Below are positions 23,701 to 33,559 of a stretch of 64,000 bases of DNA, in pieces. The translations under genes and the position numbers were made by a program. Each line of letters begins with the position of its first letter. The first letter of the stretch is position 1. Under the pieces are notes generated by a model, which was given only the letters and a program-made list of their open reading frames with translations, was not told where the DNA came from and did no database searches. This stretch comes from Bicyclus anynana (Eukaryota > Arthropoda > Insecta > Lepidoptera > Nymphalidae), in contig NC_069105.1 of the NCBI RefSeq assembly GCF_947172395.1, forward strand, positions 4,030,001 through 4,094,000, in the 5' to 3' direction.

Positions 23701-25073
23701 TAATAATAACTATATTAAAAACTATTGGGGATAAATAGCAACCTCTGAACACGCCCACGTTATGCAAGGGTTTTGTGTATTCCTTGTTTACTGCTAAGCA
23801 AATTTTAACTGAGAATAATATGTAATTATATCAATAACAATACTGTGGAAGTTGTACCATTTCAAGGCGAAAATCATGCGATCATGCTGTACAGAGTCAA
23901 ATGCGTCCTCTAGGTCTAGCCAGAAGACCGTAATCTATCTCTCATATTTTTTGGCATCTTTCAGACCTTTATGGTACAGTGATAGCCCAGTGGGGATATG
24001 ACCTCTGCCTCCGATTCCGGAGGGTGTGGGTTCGAATCCGGTCCGGGGCATGCACCTCCAATTTTTCAGTTGTGGGCATTTTAAGGAATTAAATATCTCG
24101 TGTCTCAAACGGTGAAGGAAAAACATCGTGCGGAAACCTGCATACCAGAGAATTTTCTTAATTATCTGCGTGTGTGAAGTCTGCTAATCCACATTGGGCC
24201 AGCGTGGTGGACTATTGACCTTACCCCTCTCTTTCTGAGAGGAGACTCGAGCTCAGCAGTGAGCCGAATATGGGTTGATAATGATGATAAACACGTATAA
24301 TATTTTCAGGTACAGCCCCCCAAAGTGTGACACAAACAGACATACTGTCGCTGTGCCGCAGCGGCACACAGGTGCTGTACCGCTGCGCGCTGCGGGACGT
24401 GGAGTTCGCTTCCCGGCTGGGGCACAACGAGGGACATCTATTGGAGTACTGCGACATACTGAGGGGCTTCGACCATACGGAAGTGTATAGTGAGTCACAC
24501 AAACAGACATACTGTTGCTGTGTAAAAAATAAATTAATTTCAACCAATAGCGGCGCCACCGGAAATACCGCTATGTCTTTCATCGCGTTTGTACGAAAGA
24601 AACGGATGCCATTGGTCGATATTTTGCGTCAACGATAAATCTCATAAAGAGAAACAGACCTACCTAGTCGACCAATAGTGGCCGATTTAAAAATATCGCA
24701 CTCTCGTTTGTCCCAAAAAGAGTCATATTTTCAAGTCCGTTATTCGTCGACACTTATTTTTCTCTCGTGACGTCGTGACTCGTAGTTTGTATTTTAGGCC
24801 TAAAATGCGCGCCACGACATTTCAACCAATAGCGCCGTATAGGAGAGCTATATTTTCAGTGCGGCCGCTTTTGATCGATTTGTCTTCAGGAGATAATGTC
24901 ATGGGTCGCATGTTAGGCCTATGGGTCAGGCTATATTGAAACTGTGCTTTGTTTCAGGCAGCATGTTATCGGAGATAGCCAGCGTGTTCCAGTCATCTTG
25001 CGAAGAGTCGCCCGCCACTTACCACCAGAAGGCGTGGCTGGACAGCTTCCACAAGTTTAGCTTAACTGATTAG
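13241..25073 (+). CDS. ATRIP: ATR-interacting protein (ATRIP), complete, 12 exons, about 803 aa
   Basis: Exons: 13241-13355, 13907-14577, 14969-15069, 16342-16469, 17430-17538, 18370-18517, 19397-19557, 20324-20501, 22380-22798, 23424-23509, 24310-24489, 24958-25073. All junctions keep phase and sum to 804 codons with stop TAG. ATRIP binds ATR kinase and brings it to RPA-coated single-stranded DNA in the nucleus. Supporting features: a basic start (MSKRYIFPQQ), an acidic stretch about residues 60-75 (NDWGDDNDDEILLLASQ) that matches the RPA70-binding checkpoint recruitment motif, a heptad-rich coiled coil about residues 178-295 (dimerisation in the family), then a long helical, HEAT-like C-terminal half. 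Length is close to human ATRIP (791 aa). Exon 2 has two in-phase acceptors (exon starting at 13907 or 13952), which differ by 15 residues. The final exon ends HKFSLTD. The orthologue in flies is mus304. Identity rests on the N-terminal motif, coiled coil and overall architecture. Confidence 0.85.
13539..13700 (-). mobile_element. RTE-like LINE 3' fragment in ATRIP intron 1
   Basis: CATCATC tail followed by AATGGACGTCCACTGCTGGA, the same 3' end as the copy at 20780-21065. Confidence 0.6.
15165..15290 (+). repeat. Dispersed repeat family L
   Basis: AAGGACCTGCCTTGCTAGACG then TCTGACAAAGTATATGATGA. Related copies are at about 41182-41290 and 43493-43600, with an inverted one at about 19262-19325. 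Confidence 0.65.
15925..16120 (+). mobile_element. Dispersed repeat family E with internal hairpin, ATRIP intron 3
   Basis: The head CGCGCAGTTTCACCTGCG leads to a tail ending TTATAATATTAGTGTAGAT. A 22-bp inverted repeat (TTTGAAAAATTCCTTTAGTG and its complement) lies at 16013-16063. Confidence 0.7.
16578..16760 (-). mobile_element. SINE family B 3' end with a 40-bp palindrome at its edge
   Basis: From about 16650 the sequence is the 3' part of family B on the minus strand. Upstream, AACTTGTACAGAATTATAAA (from 16578) is mirrored by its complement ending at 16662 around a GATA-rich centre. Confidence 0.7.
16855..17170 (+). mobile_element. tRNA-derived SINE family A, near full length
   Basis: It has a tRNA-like head, body motif ATATCACGTGTCTCAAACGG, 3' region ACCCCTCTCATTCTGAGAGG and a GACGACGACGAC tail. 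It lies in ATRIP intron 4. Confidence 0.85.
17572..17762. mobile_element. MITE family H in ATRIP intron 5
   Basis: The ends GGCCTAACATGCAACC and GGTCGCATATTAGGC are inverted. Related copies are at 24795-24921 and about 46942-47138. Confidence 0.7.
18871..19193 (-). mobile_element. tRNA-derived SINE family B, near full length, ATRIP intron 6
   Basis: On the minus strand the head is GCCTCCGTGGCGCAGTGGTA with B-box GGTTCGATCCC. The 3' end is AGTTAGCCCTT-type with a T-run on the plus strand. Confidence 0.85.
19784..19950 (+). mobile_element. Dispersed repeat family E
   Basis: CGCCGCGCGGTTTCGCCCCT, then GGGATAAAATATAGCC and the AACAGTGAAATAATTTTTCA tail region. Confidence 0.7.
20047..20070. repeat. 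Perfect 24-bp palindrome
   Basis: The arms AACGACAGACAA and TTGTCTGTCGTT abut directly. Related but non-palindromic copies of the surrounding sequence occur near 15400 and 43810. Confidence 0.85.
20118..20286 (-). mobile_element. SINE family B, partial, abutting ATRIP exon 8
   Basis: It matches 18890-19045 and stops about 38 bases before the exon 8 acceptor at 20323. Confidence 0.8.
20506..20779. repeat. ATC/TCA trinucleotide array, about 270 bp, beside ATRIP exon 8
   Basis: A nearly pure TCA array begins 5 bases after the exon 8 donor at 20501. Interruptions (ACCATCATCTTCATC, TTCGTC) recur three times at 60-66 bp spacing, so larger units have been duplicated. It continues straight into the 3' end of an antisense RTE-like element at 20780 and is probably its expanded tail. 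Confidence 0.9.
20780..21065 (-). mobile_element. RTE-like LINE 3' end, ATRIP intron 8
   Basis: A minus-strand frame reads GIRWMQVAQYRDVWK and ends VLQWTSIG, the usual C-terminal end of RTE reverse transcriptases. It is 5' truncated. Confidence 0.7.
21106..21180 (-). mobile_element. SINE family B 3' fragment
   Basis: TTAGCCCTTGACTACAATCTCACCTGATGG matches the 3' part of family B. Confidence 0.7.
21440..22320 (+). other. ATRIP intron 8, no gene seen
   Basis: It includes a CCGACTTCCAAAAAGGAGGA repeat start at about 21440, similar to sequences near 62440 and 10920. The rest is AT-rich without a supported gene. Confidence 0.5.
22905..23000 (-). mobile_element. SINE family B 3' fragment, ATRIP intron 9
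   Basis: TTACCTGATGGTAAGTGATG then ATCTAAGATGAAATCG. Confidence 0.7.
23972..24290 (+). mobile_element. tRNA-derived SINE family A, ATRIP intron 10
   Basis: Head GATAGCCCAGTGGGGATATG, B-box GGGTTCGAATCC, tail TGATAATGATGATAA. It ends about 20 bases before the exon 11 acceptor. Confidence 0.85.
24795..24921. mobile_element. MITE family H, ATRIP intron 11
   Basis: TAGGCCTAAAATGCG and its inverted partner GTCGCATGTTAGGCCTA bound the copy. Family-like sequence (CAACCAATAGCG, TCTCTCGTGACGTCGTGA) also fills 24545-24780. Confidence 0.65.
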
Positions 25074-25527
25074 ATGTAATTTTACACAGTTTGACTATAC
25101 GTACAGTTCTGAAACGTTCTATAGACAAGGCATAATTGAGGCATAGCCAAAGTGGTAGTTATTTTTTATAATGACATAGGCAAGCGTTCGACTGCAATCA
25201 CGCCATGGTAAGCCTAGAAATTGCCTATTCACTTTTTACTTAAAGATACCCCAGGTTTTTGATGATAGGGAAGACGGAAGCTGAAAGTGTATAAGAAATG
25301 AGGTACCAAACTGCTTAGTCCAAGCAATATCTACAATACAACATAGCTGTAGATTCTGCGATGTCTGGCAGTTCTATTATAGACCAGTGAAGGAAGAATA
25401 AAATCAATTAGTTCCTGAGCGCACTCACAGTGTCGATAAATTAAGAGTCAGCCTCTAGTGGTTTTCCACCGCTACTTACTGTTGTATGGCAAAATTGTGT
25501 AGATAGATACATTTATGTAGGCAAACG

Positions 25528-25832
25528 GCCGTGATAGCCCTGTGGATATGACCCCTGCTTCCGATTCCGGAGGGTGTGCTTTCGAATCCGATCTGGGGCA
25601 TGCACCTCCAACTTTTCAGTTGTTAAGAAATTAGATATCACGTGTCTCAAACGGTGAAGGAAAACATCGTGAGGAAACCTGCATACCAGAGAATTTTCTT
25701 AATTCTCTGCGTTGTGAAGTCTGCCAATCCGCATTGGGTGAGCGTGGTGGACTATTGGCCTAACCCCTCTCATTCTGAAAGGAGAGGAGACTCGAGCTCA
25801 GCAGTGAGCCGAATATGGGTTGATAACGACGT
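25528..25832 (+). mobile_element. tRNA-derived SINE family A
   Basis: Head GATAGCCCTGTGGATATGAC and 3' end AGCAGTGAGCCGAATATGGG with a GATAACGACG tail. Confidence 0.85.
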
Positions 25833-26013
25833 GTAGGCAAAAGTTGTGTTTAATTGCTGACTTTGACACTAGAATTAGAAGAGTTATATTGTCGAAGATA
25901 AGGATGAATTGTAACAATAATGAATTAATGAGTGAACGTTTATTTGCCCAGTAACAATTTTACAAATAGCAATAAACTAAAGCGAAGACCAATTATTGAA
26001 TATTAAGTACCAG

Positions 26014-26302
26014 TGTTAGGCTGCCTGACTACCAAAGCAGAGCGAGGGAGCGTAGCGGAGAAACGGACTAATGCGGAGCGGAGTCGCGTACTGTGTCTGT
26101 CCACCGGAGCGGCTGCGGAGCGAAGTGACTTCCTGAAGAAACTTCACTGCTCCGCTTTTATATGAATTTTTAAACTAGCTAACAAGTCCCTGTCCACTTA
26201 AAAGGAGCGGAGATTTTGTGCAATCCTATTGACTATTGGTTAATATTTCTCCGATTCTCGGCTCCGCTGCCTCGCTCCGCTTCGGTGGACTGGCAGCGTT
26301 AT
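26014..26302. mobile_element. MITE family K
   Basis: The GC-rich inverted ends (GCAGAGCGAGGGAGCGTAGC and, inverted, GCTCCGCTGCCTCGCTCCGC) stand out from the AT-rich surroundings. The interior repeats GCGGAGCG motifs. There is no coding frame. Confidence 0.75.
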
Positions 26303-27978
26303 ACAAAATAACCTTAATTATAAGTGCTTGTAAACTTAGCATATTACAGAGCGTGCTCAGGTATTACAGTGAAACGTCATTAAGACAAAACTCAGTTAAT
26401 ACCGTTAATTGTAAATTATTTAACTAATTATGCTCGTTACCGAACTGTACTTTCGTTAAACTGTGTCGAAAATATGTGATTTTACTTGTAAATAGTAATT
26501 TTTAAGAAATAAAACAAAGTAAAATTTTATATATTATTTTATTTATTGGTGAATAAATAATAAATACAGTTAAGTCATGTTAAAATTAATTATAATCATT
26601 ATTGTATGATCTCTACTACTTTGATAGTTTTAGGCTAATTTTGTTGTTTTCGATTATTATTATCATTAAATCTGTTTTAACGGCTTACTACAGAGTTAGG
26701 AAGAATGTTATACCCCCGTCCCTCGATGATCATGTTATATCTGATAGTGATCGTTAAATGTTCAAAACATTATCACCCTTACTCCACCAAACCGCATTGG
26801 AGCTGCTTGGTGGGTCCAAGCTTCATATCCTTCAAGTAGGGAAGCCTAGCCCAGTAGTGGGCCATTAAAATAGACTTAACAAAAATACACTCAAAAAATA
26901 GGAACCAAGTCATCTAAAATGTCTTTAGGAATGTAAAAAGTAAGTTTTTAAATAAATAACTTCATCACTAAACGTTCTTAGCCAAAATAATTATGTAACT
27001 GTAGGCAGTGGTGTGCAAAAATGGAGGCTCATTATAATTCTGTATTGGAGAAGGAAATTTTCAATTTGTATGTATAGTAGTAAAAGTTGTATGTATAGTG
27101 CTTGCCCTTGTTAATAAATGTTATGCACACCACTGGCTGTGGTTTAGTTTGTTTGCAGAAACTAACTTTTATAAAATAAGAGCCGCAATGTATGTAAAAA
27201 TGATAAAAAGAACTATTTCAATTCAAATTAGAAATAATTTTATTATATTTACTCGTAAAATACAAATTATTCTATCTTACCTACAAGTTTTATACATTTA
27301 ACAAATTATTACAAATAAATTAATGTCAAAGCACGTTTTTACAGATTTATCTTTATCGATGACTCCACGACGACCCTATAATCTATTGTATGAAATAGTA
27401 GTCTGAGACGGATATAACGCCAGGTCGCGACTGTTTCCGTAAAGAGTGGGGAGTTAGAGAGGGGTACCGATCGACGGGTACCCCTCCGCCGTACCTCTCC
27501 TTACTTCTGATTCGATCACGAAAACATATTCAAGTATAGGCGTTCTATCGCCTGCTGTGTGACTCTGAGCCTTTCTATGAGGCCCTTAGCTAGTTGGCGA
27601 CATTCATGGGTTAAGAAGATTTAATAGATATAGCTTCATGGGTTAGAAAGATTTAATAGATATAGCAATGACAGTAGAACCTGAGAATTTTGTCTCTTTT
27701 TATCACCTTTTTTTTAAATTTTATGAAAAATGGCATATACATAAAGGTACATTTTTTTATTATTCTTTACATGCATAATACAGACACCAGTATTACTGTT
27801 TTTAAATATTTTTTCTGTTTTGTTGTATTTTTTAAATTCTAAATTCCAATTCCATTTAGCTAGCCATCAAATTAAAGATAAATCTGTATTTAACATCTTC
27901 ATACTTTGACAAATTAATGTACGTCAATTATATTGCAAGATAATGCAAAGTTGACTAAATTACAATATTTTTAATAAT

Positions 27979-30900
27979 CTATACATGACTCGCCACTGTG
28001 CTCAAATCTTTAACACTCGGTACAGTTGCAGTATCAGGCACATGAAAGAAATACAACATAAAACCTGTCGCCAACAAGAAGTGGAACGCTAGAATAGATG
28101 CTATCAATATTAAGTAATATCTAGACTTCTTCAACGCAGGCAAGAGCCAAAAGATGAGCACCGCCCCGGAGACGAATGCTGCCATGAGCACGAAGAGCCA
28201 CTGCAGCCAAGACACTTGGATAGTCCACAGAACTGCAACGGGGATGTATATGGAGAGGGAGTAACCGTAGAGACAGAAGAGAGATATCATTGATGGTGAA
28301 CTCGACGCCTGTGAAAGAAGATAAATGGAATTAGGTTTAAAAGTACAACATGGTTCTGCACAACACAAGTCGTATGAGGACTACAGACCTTATGTTTTAA
28401 CTGTACAGTTTGACGGCAATACTTCAAACATTAAACACAATAACAGAAGTATACTTGTCTTCTTTCCTATCCACAACCTATTCTCGTGGGAGAAAGAGAC
28501 AATCAAAGCTGAAACACTAAATCGAGTGATCGAGCCAGAAGTTAAATTATTGATTATTGTACGTGTTGTTGTGAAATCAAGTGAATTTTAACTGTCAAAG
28601 GCGCCCACCAGACCTGTGAAGATTTGCTGCCACATGTGAAGTTTCATGTCAGTCTATTAGAGATCATTTCTATAATCTCTTCTCCCAAATTATAAACTCA
28701 CTTACTTCCACACCAAACTGCACAGTTAAAACTACAGGTGTGTAACTCCCCTTAGGGCTGATTTAGGCGCTCACTCCCAGGAGCTGTCTCTTTAAAGTGT
28801 TCTAGTATCCTAGCGATATTGTAGCTCTAGCTCTAACATGTTCGTTTAAATGCGCCCTGAATGTTAAGAACGAAGTTTCGTTTACATTAAGATAAAAAAA
28901 GAATGCTGTTTTAGCTCTTAAGTTTGTTTGGTTTAAGCCGGCCTTAATAGGAGACTTTCTGAGACATTCGACTCTCGGTTTGTGGACTTAGGGTGACCTG
29001 ACTGCTGAGGTCTCCATGACGGGTTAGAGCTCAGATTCTGGTAACATATTATGATGGGGTTTGTGGACTCATGGTATCAGTTCTTAGTCAACAAGGTAAC
29101 ATTACCCTAATCTGATCTCCAAGCTCAATCATGGGGCCCTATGCAGGTCCTAGTTTGTGGGGGCGAAGATGGTACTAAGGTTGATGGTTGTGCCTATCTG
29201 GATTGCAAAAGGCATTTCTTTGGCATCTGTTTATAAGAGATGTGAAGTCTCAAGTCATCTTCTTCTTGATGTTGCGGCTCTGCAGGTCTTCTTGAGGTCC
29301 CTGTATCACGTTGATCGTTACCGATCCATTGTGATCGCCACTGACTAGATATCCCCTCCAATAATAAATAAATAAATACTGGTTGCTGCCAGGTACAGCA
29401 GCAGTTTCTTGGCTAGGATGTGTTTCTCTGGGTCCACTGTGTAATGCCCTATGTGGAGGTTGCATTTATGTATCAGAGCTGGGCAATTGCATAAGATGTG
29501 CATAGGTGTTTCCTCTTCTGGAGCGAGCTCGGCTGGCTGGAGTAACTCCGGCAGGGACCAGCACCAAAGGGACCAACGTACAACGGCCAACCACAAATGG
29601 CCAAGTGCGGAAAAGGCCCAGGAAAGAAGAAGAAGAAGAGGTGTTTCCTCTGCCTCTAGGCAGAGTCTGCACAGATCTGTGTCCCGGAGTTTAAGATTAA
29701 ACATGTGTATATTGAGTCCACAGTGTCCAGTAAGTGCCCACACTAAGCTAGTCTCAAGTCATACCTGTGTCTCGATCTCATCCTGCGAGTCGGCGGTGCT
29801 GGTCCACTTGAGCGCGGCCCACAGCGCCAGCGGCACGAGCCACACGTAGCAGAGGATGGCGCTGGCCGCGTACGACACCAGGTGGTAGTTGTAGCGCCAG
29901 CGCACCGCCTTGTTGGCGCTCTGCAGGTAGTTCGATATGTTGCCGCTCACCGCTATTGTGAATATCTGAAAACGGTTTAAGCTAATTTTAACTCGAGGTT
30001 TTTTATTTATATATGGAACTAACTGACGTCGCACGGTTTTACCCGCATGTTTCATGTTCCCGTAAGAATACGCGGATAAAATATAGCCTTTAAATGGGCT
30101 ATCTATAGTGCTCGCCACGGAACTTTGTTTGTGAAGTTAGCTACGGAATGATATAGATGCGCAGTCGCGTCTAGCCAGCTCCTCGTCCGTGCCAATTGTA
30201 CCGTTATTGATTCATTGCGCAATCATTTGTTGCTAACTTCACAAACACAATAGGTATCTTGTGGCGGGCACTGTAACACTGAAAAAAATTTTCAAATCGG
30301 ACCACCTGAGATTAGCGCGTTCAACCAAACAAATAATCTCTTAAGCTTTATAATATTAGTATAGATAAGCTCGCGCTTGACCACGCCTGTTACGTCCAGT
30401 CATAACTCAGAAGCTGCCGTGTAAGAGTTGGCCTATAAACCTCGCACATGATACCATCTGCACGAGGCGGAAGATCAGCTTCAGCCTACATTGACTGACG
30501 TCAAGCGCGGTTTGCTCTAAAGTTAGGAGCTAGCAACGATTATTACTCGGTCGATCGTCGATCGGTAGCCATTTAGGTGTAGGTTGTAGAAGAAATAAAT
30601 ATGACTTATTTTTTAAAATTCATGAAAACATACTCCCAGGTTCACCCACAAAATTCCCATTTCAATAATATTGGGATAATATACCTATGTTATTTGCGAA
30701 AAATATAGCTTTCCATAGGCAAAAAAAAACAATTCAGTAGTTCCTGAGCCTTTTTGCAATTAACAAAAAATCAAATCTTTCTTTTTTAACAAACTTAAAA
30801 AGTTTATACAATTTGACAGTATACTAATATTAGTTTAAATGTAAATAAATTACCAATGTCACAGATATCCAAATGGGTCCGTACAGATCTGGCTTCCCCT

Positions 30901-33307
30901 TGATCCGTTCATCAAAATAATTACGGGAGACCTTCTGAGGCAGCACAGAAGATATGATCCTCTCCACCACCTCACTGGACTGCACATCAAAGTATTTCTG
31001 ATAGTACTCTATGGTCCAGAAGTTGTGATTTGCTAAAAAAAACGATATTTTTTTATTTGCTTTGCTTTTTTTTATTCTTTACAAGCAAGTGATGATGTAA
31101 TCTAAGATGGAAATAGGCTAACTTGTTAGGAGCATGAAAAACCACACCCCTTTTGGTTTCTACACAACATCATATCGGAACACAAAATTGCTTGGCAGTA
31201 TGTCTTTGCAGGTAGAGTGGTAACTAACAACGGCTGAAGCCTCACACCAGCCAGACCTGAACTAATTGAGAATACCTTAATCAGCTCAGCCGGGGATTGA
31301 ACCCAGAATTCTGTCTTGTAAATCCACCATGCATACCACTGCGCCATGTAGCCGTGAAACTTATGTATGATATAAACTCTCTGGAAGTGGAGGAAAATCT
31401 TTGCATTAATTTCAACTCAAGGTTTTATGATGTTGATCATAATATGTGACACAAAAACCTTTAACAGTAGTAAAGTGACAGACAACAGCTGCACATTTCT
31501 GTTTTTGAAATCACCAAGCAAATAAGCATTTTCTTTAGTAATTGTTTAGTTTAGATTACAAAAAACTCTTGATAAAATCCTCATTTGTCTAAAACTAGTT
31601 AGGCATACGTAATCACATGAGTTCAGCTATTTTTTTATTCATATGAAAACAAAAATTAGTTGACAATTTTATTTGTTCAGAACCATTTAGCTTTTAAAAT
31701 ATTAGTAAAAAAAACAAGATATATAAGCAGTGAGATGCATGAATGCAAAAACACACTGCCTACCCTAGAACTTATAACAAACCATTTTCCATTTTTTTTT
31801 GTTGTTCCATGTGATATCATGCAATCAGTCAAAAAGACTATGAGCAGATGGGTTTTAGGTTGGATGTTAGTATGTGACATGAGTATCCTCCACTAGAGAC
31901 ATTCATATTGTTGTTAAAACTGAACTATTACACATCCAACTTTAGGATTCTTTTTCTTTTCAGGCGTTTATAAGTCCTGCTACACTGTTGCTACACTTTC
32001 ACTGTTTTGATACACAGATACTCATGGATCTCGCTATTTTTAATGAACCGTAGTGCATTGCACATTTGCTTGAGTATGTAGTCCTCAGCTCTGAAATATT
32101 GAGATGCTGGAGTCACAAGTGGAACCCCAAAGCTGTATTCCATATTGCTATATTGGTTTCAATGCAGCTTTGTAGATCAGAAGTTTGTTGTCCAGTGATA
32201 GTTTCAAGTTTCTAGAAAGCAACCAGTGCAATCCCTTATACTTCAGTTGCAATTCCTCCTTTTTCGCTTCAATATGTTGTCTCCAGGTCATCTTTCGATC
32301 TAGGTGCATACCCAGATATCTAACACAATTAATGTGGGGTAGTTGTTTGTTAACAAGCCTAACTGGAGGACAATCACCAGTTCTTAATTGAATGTTTGCT
32401 GCCATTTTCCATTTAATACAATTTATACATATAGTGCATACCACCAGTACAAACTTTGTGCACACCACTGATAATAATATGTAATAGCAATATTTGATAT
32501 GGATAACAAAACATGGGATACATTTATAACATGATGCACAATATGGTACTGATAATAATCACTCTATCATATCTTTCTACAAAACTTTTAATAAAACATT
32601 GATAAGCAACAAAAATCACAGACTTTTTCATAGTCCAGTGACTGCCACAGCTAGACTGTGACATCAACCTAAATTAGTCCTGAAACTAGCACAGTATAAA
32701 TTACACCTATGTATTCTCACAATTGTCTTTTTGAGTCCAAACAAGTAGTAGTAATGATGATGGTGGTGACTGATGGTTCAGAATCAGAAAGCTATTCCTA
32801 CTGAGCCAAGTTAGATCAAGAAGATTATAAGATAGATTTAAAATTCTTGGATGATCTTGTGAGGATCTTGTTATAAAAACACTTACACATCACAATCACA
32901 ATCACACAAATCACAGCTAATGGTTTTTGTAGTTTTTGTAAGGGATTTACTTATGGTTAACATCTATGATCCACTTTAATATACATAATTATAAATTGAT
33001 GAAGCAATTTGCGCAATATTGTCTTCGTAAGTATATTTTATACATGTAATTGTAAACACCAACAAGTACTGAACAAATGTTTTTTTTAACAGGACTGATA
33101 TTTTGCCACAAACATTATTGGCTTACTTTTAGGTGTAGTTTCCTCTTCCTCGACGGGCTTCGGTTCTTCATAATTATAGTTAGATGTGGACATGGTATTG
33201 AATTGATTCGTATGCACAGCCTCGACATCGATTCTAGCACTGCGCTCGTTGTGTTCGGGCGAATAATCTTGAAAGTTAAGCAGGTCTCCAGTGTTCACAT
33301 GCGTCAT
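27979..33307 (-). CDS. YIPF1: YIPF1/YIPF2-type Yip1-domain Golgi membrane protein, complete, 296 aa
   Basis: Four minus-strand exons: 33307-33127, 31032-30854, 29965-29765, 28308-27979. Phases agree and the total is 297 codons with stop TAG. The N-terminal 85 or so residues are acidic and cytosolic (MTHVNTGDLLNFQDYS, EEPKPVEEEE). The conserved NHNFWTIEYYQKYFDV block and DLYGPIWISVTLIF follow. About five membrane spans can be read: about 112-133, 150-172, 194-216 (YGYSLSIYIPVAVLW), 220-245 and 252-277. This is the Yip1 family layout. YIPF1/YIPF2 members sit in late Golgi membranes and act in Rab-linked vesicle traffic and glycosylation homeostasis. Length matches human YIPF1 (306 aa). Introns contain jockey-type LINE fragments. 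Vertebrates have two close paralogues, so the symbol is by family only. Confidence 0.9.
29373..29750 (-). mobile_element. Non-LTR retrotransposon C-terminal fragment in YIPF intron 3
   Basis: The minus-strand frame has LTGHCGLNIHMFNLKLRD, then CRLCLEAEETP and, after an insertion, HILCNCPAL. This is the zinc-knuckle tail of jockey/I-group LINEs. It is broken by a small nested insertion at 29517-29638. Confidence 0.75.
29517..29638 (+). mobile_element. Small retroposon (about 122 bp) nested in the LINE fragment, 13-bp target duplication
   Basis: AGGTGTTTCCTCT flanks it at 29504-29516 and 29639-29651. The insert ends in a GAAGAAGAAGAAGA run. Its 3' part (AATGGCCAAGTGCGGAAAAG) recurs at 40542-40585 in a PCF11 intron. 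Confidence 0.8.
30022..30365 (+). mobile_element. Dispersed repeat family E interrupted by a MITE
   Basis: The family E head (GACGTCGCACGGTTTTACCC) and tail (TTTATAATATTAGTATAGAT) are separated by about 165 bp with inverted ends AGTGCTCGCCAC and GTGGCGGGCACT (30108-30272). Confidence 0.7.
30108..30272. mobile_element. MITE nested in family E repeat
   Basis: Terminal inverted repeats AGTGCTCGCCAC / GTGGCGGGCACT, followed inward by TTTGTGAAGTTAGC and its complement. The target duplication is unclear. Confidence 0.7.
31066..31355 (-). mobile_element. SINE family B, near full length, YIPF intron 1
   Basis: Minus-strand head with TGGCGCAGTGGTATGC and the family body. It sits 35 bases upstream of YIPF exon 2. 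Confidence 0.8.
31970..32468 (-). mobile_element. Jockey-type LINE reverse transcriptase fragment, YIPF intron 1
   Basis: The minus-strand frame has INCVRYLGMHLDRKMTW and NKLLIYKAALKPI, conserved in jockey-clade reverse transcriptases. Downstream the match continues with frame breaks. It is 5' truncated and dead. Confidence 0.8.
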
Positions 33308-33559
33308 AGTGTTTGATTAGGTTTTATCAGTACACTTAAATATTTATATAGTGAATTAAATAGCAATTTTCAATTTCAGACCATACAAAAACTTTTTACT
33401 AGGTATGGACGATACAAAACATATATAGATATTAAATCTATATATTGCAGTAATATCAAAATCTATATATCAAAACATTCGGCATCTATATATTTTCTGA
33501 AACACTATATTGCCGATGTGACTGAATCGGGCAAATCGTACATGAATCGGATTCAAACC

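Larger units (their letters stand above)
25074..27978. other. Intergenic region between ATRIP and YIPF 3' ends
   Basis: The two genes converge here. It contains the ATRIP 3' UTR, with AATAAA hexamers near 25970 and 26507, a tRNA-derived SINE (25528-25832), an inverted-repeat element (26014-26302), an antisense RTE-like fragment (about 27480-27600) and a possible minus-strand poly(A) hexamer for YIPF at 27756-27761. No further gene is supported. Confidence 0.6.
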
